Below are positions 1-6,118 of a stretch of 6,888 nucleotides of DNA, piece by piece. The position numbers and the translations under genes were made by a program. Source of the stretch: an uncultured Clostridia bacterium (lineage in GTDB: Bacteria; Bacillota; Clostridia; Oscillospirales; CAG-272); contig CAJGDZ010000092.1 of the NCBI GenBank assembly GCA_904502055.1, positions 1 through 6,888 of the forward strand, given 5' to 3'. Numbering within the stretch: the stretch's first letter is position 1; each line of letters starts with the position of its first letter. The notes under the pieces were generated by a model, which was given only the letters and a program-made list of their open reading frames with translations, did no database searches and had not been told where the DNA came from.

Positions 1-671
1 AAAATCCCCTTTGTCGCCTCGTTATTGGCAAGATGGTTGGATACCGTGCGACACTCGGCAAACAGTGTTTCAAGCGAAACGGGCGTTACGCCAAGCGCCT
101 GTGCCTTTTCCTTTGACAAGAACGGGTCAAAGACCAAAACCTCAAGCCGATACGCCTTCAGCATCTCCGCCACAAGCGAGCCGATCATACCGCAACCGAT
201 AAGGCCCACCTTTTCTTTGTAATTGCCGATGCAAGCCGCCTTGAGCGCCTGCGCATCCTCAAGACGCTTTTCCGAAAGAAGCCGCGTTTGGGTAAAGAAG
301 CCCTTGCCGGCCAAAAGAATCTGCGCCACGGCGTATTCGGCCACGGGCACGGCGTTGGCCGCCCACGCGCTGAACACCTTGACTCCGCAATTTAAGAAGG
401 GGCGCGCAAAGGCCTGCACCGTACCCGCGGCGTAAAACACACATTTTAAACTTGGCAGACAGGTCTTGATCTGCTCCTCGGTAAGCACGGGCATCCCCCA
501 GGTGGAGAAGAGGATCTCAACCTCCGCAAACCGCTCGGGATCACTCAGAAGATTGGCTTTTTTATATACGTTCTCGTCAAGCGCTGTCACCTCTCGAAGC
601 ATTTGTACGATGCTCTCATCGTACACGCGGCGGCAGGTTTTTGTGTTTTCATTTAAAAAGATCGCTTTCAT
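1..671 (-). CDS. D-isomer-specific 2-hydroxyacid dehydrogenase, C-terminus beyond the left edge
   Basis: Probable NAD(H)-dependent cytosolic enzyme interconverting a 2-keto acid and a D-2-hydroxyacid. Only the first 223 residues are in the window; the family is usually 310-340 residues. Residues 1-105 match the N-terminal part of the split catalytic domain. A Rossmann domain follows, with the GxGxxG motif G159-C-G161-M-I-G164 inside VGLIGCGMIG and an acidic D182 eighteen residues after it, which favours NAD over NADP. The catalytic Arg, Glu and His of the family lie beyond the edge, so activity cannot be judged. The ATG at 671 overlaps the stop of the upstream isomerase gene (ATGA) and is preceded by a full AAGGAGG at 683-689, which fixes the start. 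It is the last operon gene visible; more may follow. The substrate is unknown; the family spans glycerate, phosphoglycerate, lactate and glyoxylate-type enzymes. Confidence 0.9.
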   Translation of the reverse strand, partial: MKAIFLNENTKTCRRVYDESIVQMLREVTALDENVYKKANLLSDPERFAEVEILFSTWGMPVLTEEQIKTCLPSLKCVFYAAGTVQAFARPFLNCGVKVFSAWAANAVPVAEYAVAQILLAGKGFFTQTRLLSEKRLEDAQALKAACIGNYKEKVGLIGCGMIGSLVAEMLKAYRLEVLVFDPFLSKEKAQALGVTPVSLETLFAECRTVSNHLANNEATKGI

Positions 672-1423
672 ATTTCGATGATCCTCCTTAAAGCCTCCGC
701 CTCTTCGGCAAGCGTGGATAACTGACCGTCGGGCATAAACTCCAGCAAAAGCGTGCGCGATGCGCCCAATTTTTGAAGATACCCTTGCCATTCCTCAATT
801 CCCTCGTTCAGCGAAAATTTTTGCTCGCCCTTCCACTGAAATACGTGGATATGGTGGGTGAAAGGGGCAATCGCCTCGGCGTAGACAAGATTTTCTTGCA
901 CGCTCTGCCACTGAAACGGCTGCCAATACATACGAAAGTGCTCGGAATTCACCTTTTCCATCAACCAAAGCGCATCCGAAAGATGCTCGGTAAAGGATTT
1001 TCGGTGGCACTCCATGCAAAGAATAACGTCCTCCTCCTCGGCGATGCATGCCGCCAAGCGACACTCCGCCAAAAACGCCTCTCGCTCATCCCCCGTCATC
1101 TCAGCACCGCTTTTTTTCCCGCACCAAAGACGAAGAATGTTCGTACCAAGCGTTTTGGCGGCGGCAATATACCCAACGAGCTCCTCGGCGGGCGTCTCCC
1201 CGATATAGAAATACGTACCGTAGGACGAGCATTCGATGCCAAATTCCTTTTGAAGTGCGACAAGCTCCAAAAGGCGCTCCTTATTGCCAAAGGGCGCGTG
1301 CACGTCGCTTCCCCATTCAATGTGCGTAAGCGAGGCTTGCTTCATCGCTTCCAAAATTTCGCGCGGCGAATTCCTTCGGAAGGACACCGAAACCAAGCCC
1401 AATTTATATTTAGTTTCTCCCAT
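668..1423 (-). CDS. Sugar phosphate isomerase/epimerase-like TIM barrel (AP endonuclease 2 superfamily)
   Basis: A 251-residue protein of the xylose isomerase-like TIM-barrel superfamily, whose members isomerize or epimerize sugars and keto-sugars using a divalent metal. Strand-helix repeats run through the whole length. Candidate metal ligands are E138 (in LCMECHRKS), H191 or H193 (in THHIHVFQW) and E228 (in LLLEFMPDG), matching the superfamily's Glu/His/Glu pattern near the C-terminal ends of strands; Q168 may supply another ligand. The early IEWGSDVHAP segment (35-44) is also typical. I chose the ATG at 1423 because AAGGAG lies 7 bases upstream (1431-1436) and the homologous-looking sequence begins there; the frame is open further upstream but overlaps the flavoprotein gene. 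As chosen it overlaps that gene by 14 bases and the next gene by 4. No paired small subunit, as in C-glycoside-cleaving relatives, is visible. The substrate is unknown. Confidence 0.85.
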   Translation of the reverse strand: MGETKYKLGLVSVSFRRNSPREILEAMKQASLTHIEWGSDVHAPFGNKERLLELVALQKEFGIECSSYGTYFYIGETPAEELVGYIAAAKTLGTNILRLWCGKKSGAEMTGDEREAFLAECRLAACIAEEEDVILCMECHRKSFTEHLSDALWLMEKVNSEHFRMYWQPFQWQSVQENLVYAEAIAPFTHHIHVFQWKGEQKFSLNEGIEEWQGYLQKLGASRTLLLEFMPDGQLSTLAEEAEALRRIIEI

Positions 1424-3209
1424 CTTCAAGCTCCTTCTTTTTTCTTGCCAAAAGTGTCTCGAACCAAAGCTCAGGCTCGGGCATTTGGGAGATCGGCCGG
1501 AGTGAGGATGCCTTCCCTCTCGTAACCGTTCTCGTCTCTCTCGGCTTTTGTATTTTCCCCGCAGGCAGGCGGTCAACAAGCGCCGATCCGTGTGTGCCGA
1601 CCTCGGCCGCAGAGCAAAGCATAGCCGAAAGCACGGCACGCTGTGTCAGCACCATATCGTAAAGTTTGAAGGCATCTGCCGTCTCTTCAGACGAACCGAT
1701 TCGGACGATCTCGAAGAAATCGCAATATAGCGTTTCCACCTTTTCAAGCAAGGCTTTCATGCCGCTTACGCTTCGGTCAAAGTCGGCCACGCGGCTCATT
1801 TCGGTCTGTATTTCATCCCGAATTGCCGAAAGATTGCTTTCTCCCTGCCGAAGCACGGGTGCCGCATATTTCGGCTCGGCATATGCCTTTTCCGATTTTT
1901 TCGCGATGTGCTCCGCGGCTCTCAAGCTTCCTACCTGCGTGGAATTGAGCGCGCTTCCGCCCGGGCGGTACACGCCGAAGGTGCCGGCCGCCTCGCCGGC
2001 CACGTAAAGCCCCTCGACCTCACTCTGCCAGTTGGCATCCACCGTTACGCCGCCGTTGCAATGCTGCGCGCAGACGGCAATTTCCAAAAGCTCGGTATAC
2101 AGATCGATGCCGTGGTCGGCATATAGCTCAATGGCACCAAGATTCATTTTGACAAGACGCTCAATGGGCGTTCCGAAAAGCGCTCCCGAGCGCTCCAGAT
2201 ATTCGTAAGCCTCGGTGGGAAGAACGTCAAATCCCCTCTCCAGCCCTTTTGGATTTTCCGTAAAATCGAGGTACACACGATTTCCCTTTTTGATCTCGTC
2301 GGCGACCAAAAGATCTACCTTCGATGAGCCCTCCACCTTCCTTACGTCAAAGGGCCACTGGTAGCCCTTGAGGAAGATAAGCCCAAGCGAGTCCTCACCA
2401 AGCGCCTCGTACAAAAATTCGCGTGCGTTGCCCTCTCGGTCTACCGACAGATAGCGCGGCAACACCTGCTGATAGGTGCCCGACAGATTCCAACGGAACT
2501 TGGTGCTGGCGATGCCGTATTGCCACTCCTCCATATTGGAGAGCGAAGCGCCGGCTTCGATCGCAAGTCCCGTCGCGCCATGTTGGCTCTCGGGATAAAC
2601 GGTATTCTTATAGATACCTGCAGGACCACCCGTGCAGAGAATGACGTTTTGACAAGCGATGACCGCGATCTCGCCCGTCACCGTATCCGCATAGGCAACG
2701 CCCGTCACCTTGCCGTTTTCGGTTAAAATTTGAATGGCTCTCTTGAAATCAAGAATCTCAATTCCCTTGGAAAGCACCGAGCGCTCCAGCGCCTCGGTCA
2801 TATATTTTGATGTGAGAGGCCCACAGGACGTGGCACGTGTTCTCGGGTCGTGATCGGTCTTGTAGCCCGCATATTCTCCGAACTCGTTGGTCGGGAACGG
2901 CACCCCCAGCTCCACCAGGCGCATAAAGCAACGTACCGAGTACGCCGCCTCGCAAAGCGCGTGCTCGCCCATGACGCCGCCGCCCGAATACAGCGTCTCT
3001 GCCATCTCGCGCACACTATCGCCGTCGGCACCGCAAAGCGAGAGCTTATAATAGGTCTGCTTGTCGCTCCCCGTGTTTCTCGAGGTGCCCATAAAGCGAC
3101 CTTCGGTGAGAATGGCAATGTCCTTGACTCCAAAGTCATAAAGGCGGTCGGCGGCATTATAGCCCGCACAACCCGTACCGATAATGATCGTGTTATATTG
3201 TTTTTTCAT
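1410..3209 (-). CDS. FAD-dependent oxidoreductase, fumarate reductase/succinate dehydrogenase flavoprotein family
   Basis: A 599-residue soluble flavoprotein. The N-terminus has the FAD dinucleotide fold IIIGTGCAGYNAA (G11-x-G13-x-x-G16) and a flavin-contacting segment GTSRNTGSDK (41-50). A second FAD stretch spans about 383-425: HCNGG, EVEGLYVAGEAAG and YRPGGSALNS. R415 sits where fumarate reductases carry the catalytic arginine (RLGGNSL in SdhA), and H383 resembles the His of their HYxMGG motif. Residues about 455-550 are helical and resemble the Sdh/Frd C-terminal domain. No haem-binding CxxCH, signal peptide or Tat motif is seen, so it is cytosolic. It probably reduces or oxidizes a C-C bond next to a carbonyl. 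The ATG at 3209 lies 5 bases after the SDR stop and has no recognizable Shine-Dalgarno, so translation probably depends on coupling. An open extension to 3290 would run into the SDR gene and adds nothing family-like. Confidence 0.88.
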   Translation of the reverse strand: MKKQYNTIIIGTGCAGYNAADRLYDFGVKDIAILTEGRFMGTSRNTGSDKQTYYKLSLCGADGDSVREMAETLYSGGGVMGEHALCEAAYSVRCFMRLVELGVPFPTNEFGEYAGYKTDHDPRTRATSCGPLTSKYMTEALERSVLSKGIEILDFKRAIQILTENGKVTGVAYADTVTGEIAVIACQNVILCTGGPAGIYKNTVYPESQHGATGLAIEAGASLSNMEEWQYGIASTKFRWNLSGTYQQVLPRYLSVDREGNAREFLYEALGEDSLGLIFLKGYQWPFDVRKVEGSSKVDLLVADEIKKGNRVYLDFTENPKGLERGFDVLPTEAYEYLERSGALFGTPIERLVKMNLGAIELYADHGIDLYTELLEIAVCAQHCNGGVTVDANWQSEVEGLYVAGEAAGTFGVYRPGGSALNSTQVGSLRAAEHIAKKSEKAYAEPKYAAPVLRQGESNLSAIRDEIQTEMSRVADFDRSVSGMKALLEKVETLYCDFFEIVRIGSSEETADAFKLYDMVLTQRAVLSAMLCSAAEVGTHGSALVDRLPAGKIQKPRETRTVTRGKASSLRPISQMPEPELWFETLLARKKKELEDGRN

Positions 3210-3214
3210 TATGT

Positions 3215-3946
3215 TCACAGCTTTCTGATGTGCATTCCGCCGTCCAAAATAAAGGACTGACCTGTGGTGTAGCCAAAGGTGCCGTCGCAAAGCGCCACCA
3301 CCGCCTTAGCAATGTCCTCGGGGCTTCCCCAACGGCCAAGCGGAACAAGTCCGTCTGCAATGAGCGCGTCATACTTTTCCTTGACCGCCGCCGTCATACC
3401 CGTGGCGATGATGCCGGGACAGATCTCGTTGACCAAAATCCCCTCCGCCGCCAATCGATCGGCAAACAGCTTTGTGATCATCGAAACACCTGCCTTGGAG
3501 ATGCAATATTCGCCGCGACTGGTGGAGCTTGTGTACGCCGAGCAGGACGAGATGTTAACGATGGCTCCTCCCTTTCCCTGCTTTACCATTTGGTTTGCCA
3601 CCGCCTGCGTCAAAAAAAGCGTTCCCTTGGTGTTGATGCCCATAACGAAATCGTAGCTTTCCTCGGTCATCTCCAGAATGTCGCGGCGCACCTTGGGGGC
3701 CACACCCGCCACGTTGACAAGGGCAAAAAGCTCTCCCTTTTGCACCGCCGTATCCACAAGAAGTCCTCTCGATTCGGCGCACGAAAGGTCACCCTTAACG
3801 TAAGTAAATTCATATCCGTCAAACGCCGCAAGGTCGGCAGCATCGATCACGTCCATACCAACCACCGCGTATCCTGCGCGACAAAGTGCAAGCGCGCTTT
3901 CCTTTCCGATACCGCCCAAAACTCCCGTAACAATTGCCGTTTTCAT
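3215..3946 (-). CDS. Short-chain dehydrogenase/reductase (classical SDR), NAD-type
   Basis: A 243-residue classical SDR, normal length for the family, interconverting an alcohol and a ketone in the cytosol. The cofactor motif is T7-G-V-L-G11-G-I-G14. D32 at the end of the second strand favours NAD(H). The structural motif NVAG is at 78-81, and the catalytic tetrad N105, S134, Y147 and K151 is complete (YCISK at 147-151). The PG motif follows at 177-178, and the C-terminus GQSFILDGG (229-237) is that of FabG/BaiA-like enzymes. The ATG at 3946 has AAGGAG 8 bases upstream (3955-3960) and overlaps the reductase gene's stop as ATGA. Its place between an enoate-type reductase and a fumarate-reductase-like flavoprotein suggests it handles a keto or hydroxy intermediate of the same substrate. 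The label is safe, the substrate is not. Confidence 0.93.
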   Translation of the reverse strand: MKTAIVTGVLGGIGKESALALCRAGYAVVGMDVIDAADLAAFDGYEFTYVKGDLSCAESRGLLVDTAVQKGELFALVNVAGVAPKVRRDILEMTEESYDFVMGINTKGTLFLTQAVANQMVKQGKGGAIVNISSCSAYTSSTSRGEYCISKAGVSMITKLFADRLAAEGILVNEICPGIIATGMTAAVKEKYDALIADGLVPLGRWGSPEDIAKAVVALCDGTFGYTTGQSFILDGGMHIRKL

Positions 3947-5139
3947 TTTTGAATCTCCTTATAAAGATTTCTGTAATATTCGTTGAACACCGCGCAACCC
4001 GAAACCTTTTGGTTTCGCATCAGCTCGGTGCATTTGGAGCAAGCCAGGCAGCATTTTTTTGCCTCGAAGCGTCCTTCCAGCCATTCCTTGTAGAACAAGG
4101 GATAAGCCAGCCACATTCTGCCGTAGCCCACAAGGTCGCAGATCCCTTCCCGAAGCTGCCTTTCGGATTGCTCGATCAGATCCTCCCGGTAATAGGAAAG
4201 CCCCGATCCGACCACGGTAAGCTTCGGAAAACGCTCCTTGATGTGCTTCTCGATCGTGACAAAGCGTGAAAGGCCCTCCGCAGCAGACTCCGGCGGTGTA
4301 TACGCCCCCTTGCGGTACGGACGGTTGACGTGCGGATTGTAATACGGGTTGCCAAGTGTGACATTGAGCATCTGCAACCCCTCGCCTACAAGCATTTCAA
4401 GCAGACGGTCGGGCTCGCGAAGATCCACCTCGTTTTGCTCGGTCGTACCGAAGCCGTAGGGCCTTGGCACCATATCCACAATACTGATGCGCGCTGTCAG
4501 AAGACTCTCGGGCGGAAGCACCGCCTTTACCGCACGGAAGCAGTCCATATACAAGCGCGTGCGGTTTTCAAAATCTCCGCCATATCGACCCTCTCGCGTA
4601 AAGGCGGACAAAAGCTCCTGCAGAAGGTAGCCGTGGCAGGACTTGACGTCCACGCCGTCAAAGCCGGCTTCGACCGCAAGCCTTGCCGATGCCGCGTACA
4701 TTTCGGGCAGAGTATCGAGATATTCGTCACTCACGATATTTTCATCGGTAACCGGCCGTTTTTCCTCATAGATCGGGTGACGGTAAGCAATCATGGGAGT
4801 GATGCTTTGCCGACCCGAATGAGTAAGCTGGAGAATGAATCGAGGCCTTACCCCGCACTCTGCCTCGGCCACACGGCGCATCTCATCAAGAAGCGCCTTG
4901 AATTTGGGCAAATTCTGTGGGGTCAGCATCATCTGTCCCACATTGGTTCTCCCCTCGGGACAGACCGCATTGGCCTCAAACCAGATGAGACCCGCACCGC
5001 TCTTCGCACCCTTTATGTATTTTTCCCGTGTCAGCTCGCTCGGACTTCCGTCGAGGTTGCAATCACATCCCTCCATGGGCTGAAGCACCACACGGTTTTG
5101 AATGGTTTGCTTGCCGACTTGAATGGAATTCTGAATCAT
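3943..5139 (-). CDS. Old Yellow Enzyme-family NADH:flavin oxidoreductase with Fe-S cysteine motif, no C-terminal reductase domain
   Basis: A 398-residue FMN TIM barrel of the OYE/2,4-dienoyl-CoA reductase type, predicted to reduce a C=C bond conjugated to a carbonyl. Motifs in order: NRVVLQPMEG (15-24, FMN binding), QLTHSGRQS (104-112), the active-site stretch FDGVDVKSCHGYLLQELLS (160-178) and RYGGDFENRTR (185-195). H169 and Y171 align with the second His and the Tyr of the HAAHGY site in YqjM-type enzymes; the first His is K166 here. Near the end C364-x2-C367-x2-C370-x11-C382, with C363 beside it, resembles the 4Fe-4S ligands of dienoyl-CoA reductase and trimethylamine dehydrogenase. Those proteins continue for about 250 residues with an FAD/NAD(P)H domain; this one stops. 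The ATG at 5139 is preceded by AAAGGA (5155-5150). An in-frame TTG at 5145 and a GTG at 5181 are less likely starts. First gene of the operon, divergent from the AraC-type regulator. Confidence 0.92.
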   Translation of the reverse strand: MIQNSIQVGKQTIQNRVVLQPMEGCDCNLDGSPSELTREKYIKGAKSGAGLIWFEANAVCPEGRTNVGQMMLTPQNLPKFKALLDEMRRVAEAECGVRPRFILQLTHSGRQSITPMIAYRHPIYEEKRPVTDENIVSDEYLDTLPEMYAASARLAVEAGFDGVDVKSCHGYLLQELLSAFTREGRYGGDFENRTRLYMDCFRAVKAVLPPESLLTARISIVDMVPRPYGFGTTEQNEVDLREPDRLLEMLVGEGLQMLNVTLGNPYYNPHVNRPYRKGAYTPPESAAEGLSRFVTIEKHIKERFPKLTVVGSGLSYYREDLIEQSERQLREGICDLVGYGRMWLAYPLFYKEWLEGRFEAKKCCLACSKCTELMRNQKVSGCAVFNEYYRNLYKEIQK

Positions 5140-5171
5140 TTTCAATACATCCTTTCGGTTTTTACAATAAC

Positions 5172-5200
5172 ATTTTATCACGAAACAAAAGCAATTTCTA
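5172..5200 (-). promoter_or_regulatory. Predicted promoter of the reductase operon (extended -10)
   Basis: On the minus strand, TAAAAT at 5177-5172 is preceded by TGA, giving an extended -10 (TGnTAAAAT). A 17-bp spacer separates it from TAGAAA at 5200-5195, which matches four of six bases of the -35 consensus. Transcription would begin near 5165, about 25 bases before the reductase ATG. The -35 element lies within the first GCAAT half-site, where an AraC-type activator would touch RNA polymerase. Predicted from sequence only. Confidence 0.5.
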
Positions 5201-5236
5201 TATTAAAATTTGCAATATATATTGCTTTTCTTGCAA
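5187..5236. promoter_or_regulatory. Candidate AraC-family operator: phased GCAA repeats and a palindrome
   Basis: GCAA occurs at 5191, 5212 and 5233, exactly 21 bp (two helical turns) apart and in the same orientation. The first two copies are more alike: GCAATTTCTAT at 5191 and GCAATATATAT at 5212 agree at 9 of 11 positions. The second copy is also the left half of a perfect palindrome, GCAATATATATTGC (5212-5225). The outer arms AAAAGCAAT (5187-5195) and ATTGCTTTT (5221-5229) form a 9-bp inverted repeat. Tandem direct half-sites 21 bp apart are the arrangement known for AraC at araI. The site overlaps the predicted -35 boxes of both divergent promoters, so it could control the operon and the regulator together. 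Binding is inferred. Confidence 0.5.
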
Positions 5237-5250
5237 AAATGCGGTAAAAT
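5222..5250 (+). promoter_or_regulatory. Predicted promoter of the AraC-type regulator gene
   Basis: TTGCTT (5222-5227) and TAAAAT (5245-5250) are separated by 17 bp. The -10 matches five of six consensus bases, the -35 only three. The -35 box overlaps the right half of the 14-bp palindrome, which would allow self-repression. Transcription would begin close to 5257, leaving a leader of fewer than 20 bases with the ribosome binding site at its very start. Confidence 0.45.
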
Positions 5251-5257
5251 AGAGAAA

Positions 5258-5266
5258 AAGGAGGGG
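5258..5266 (+). promoter_or_regulatory. Ribosome binding site deciding the GTG start of the regulator
   Basis: AAGGAGGGG is a near-perfect Shine-Dalgarno sequence. The GTG at 5274 lies 9 bases after GGAGG (5260-5264), and no ATG in that frame lies at suitable spacing, so GTG is the start. Confidence 0.75.
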
Positions 5267-5273
5267 AAACGCC

Positions 5274-6059
5274 GTGACTTACGCATTCAAGACCGAGACC
5301 TTTGAATTTGAATATATCAAGAGCACCATCGACAGTACGGTGCTTTGGGAAAATCACTGTCATGCGCGCTTTGAGATGCTTGCCGTGCTTGAGGGCAATA
5401 TCAACATCGTGCTTGAAGGACGGAGCTACCGCCTGACCGAGGGTGAGAGCATCCTCATTCCGCCGCTTGCCTACCACACCGTTACCGCCAACCGCAAGGG
5501 CGCTTACCGACGGATCACGGCAATGTTTGATCCCGAGACCATCCCAAAGGTCCTACGCCCAAGGCTTCTGAATAAAGACACCGCCATCCTATCCACGTCT
5601 CCGCAGATCCGCGACCTGAAAAAGATCTGCAAGGAAAAGCAAGCCGATTTTTACGCGCCGCTCGCCAATAGCTTGATGATACAGATCCTTTATAACCACG
5701 CGCAGACAGAGCTGGCCGACAGCGAAACCGAGGAGGACGGATTTTTGACAAGGATCCTTGCCTATATCGAGACACACCTTTGCGAAAAGATCACGCTCGA
5801 CGATCTGGCTCGCCATAGCTCACGCTCCAAGTCCTCGGTATGCCACCTCTTTGAGGAAAAAATGAAGGTTTCCCCCAAGCAGTATATTCTGCAAAAGAAA
5901 ATGGCCTATGCCGCAGGATTGATCCGCGACGGGCAAACCCCCACAAGCGTTGCCGTACAGGTGGGATACGACAATTACAGCGATTTCTACCGTATGTACC
6001 AAAAGCATTTCGGTATCAGCCCCGCGAGCAAAAACGAACTGCAGGCAAAAAACCCGTAA
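5274..6059 (+). CDS. AraC-family transcriptional regulator with N-terminal cupin sensor
   Basis: A 261-residue DNA-binding regulator. Residues about 20-70 form the cupin-like ligand domain: H28-C-H30 and FEMLAVLEGNI (33-43), then the turn TEGESILIPPLAYH (55-68), as in AraC-type sensors of small metabolites. A helical linker spans about 110-155. The C-terminal DNA-binding domain (about 158-258) has two helix-turn-helix units: the first in ITLDDLARHSSRSKSSVCHLF (173-193), the second in TPTSVAVQVGYDNYSDFYRMY (222-242), followed by the signature end KHFGISPA (244-251). The length is normal for the cupin/AraC type. It starts at GTG with a strong Shine-Dalgarno. It is transcribed away from the reductase operon across a 134-bp gap containing a phased-repeat operator, the usual layout for a local activator sensing the substrate of the neighbouring pathway. 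The target and ligand are inferred, not shown. Confidence 0.93.
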   Translation: MTYAFKTETFEFEYIKSTIDSTVLWENHCHARFEMLAVLEGNINIVLEGRSYRLTEGESILIPPLAYHTVTANRKGAYRRITAMFDPETIPKVLRPRLLNKDTAILSTSPQIRDLKKICKEKQADFYAPLANSLMIQILYNHAQTELADSETEEDGFLTRILAYIETHLCEKITLDDLARHSSRSKSSVCHLFEEKMKVSPKQYILQKKMAYAAGLIRDGQTPTSVAVQVGYDNYSDFYRMYQKHFGISPASKNELQAKNP

Positions 6060-6118
6060 CGCCCACACATCGACCGTCAAACGCAAAATCACATCGTCTT
6101 GAACCGAACGCCCCGCTC

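Noticed and set aside
773..1525. Long plus-strand open frame of about 250 codons opposite the isomerase
   Set aside because: Antisense to a recognizable TIM-barrel gene with a strong ribosome site; its own translation has no recognizable pattern.
668..1639. Longer form of the isomerase starting at 1639
   Set aside because: The extra N-terminal residues are Arg-rich noise overlapping the flavoprotein gene; the ATG at 1423 has a proper ribosome site and starts the conserved fold.
3230..3952. Plus-strand open frame of about 240 codons opposite the SDR
   Set aside because: Mirrors the SDR gene almost end to end, and the SDR has its full catalytic tetrad; the antisense frame is incidental.
1..5139. 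Naming the reductase, SDR and flavoprotein as equol-pathway enzymes (dzr, ddr, tdr)
   Set aside because: Only the enzyme classes agree. The OYE lacks the C-terminal domain of DZR, no racemase is seen, and two unrelated enzymes are added, so gene symbols would be unjustified.
4330..5247. Long open frame on the plus strand opposite the OYE gene (about 305 codons)
   Set aside because: It is antisense to a gene with complete family motifs, shows no domain pattern and no ribosome binding site; a codon-bias shadow.
6038..6118. Terminator between the regulator and the MobC-like gene
   Set aside because: There is a T run on the minus strand near 6050, but no G/C stem of convincing length precedes it on either strand.
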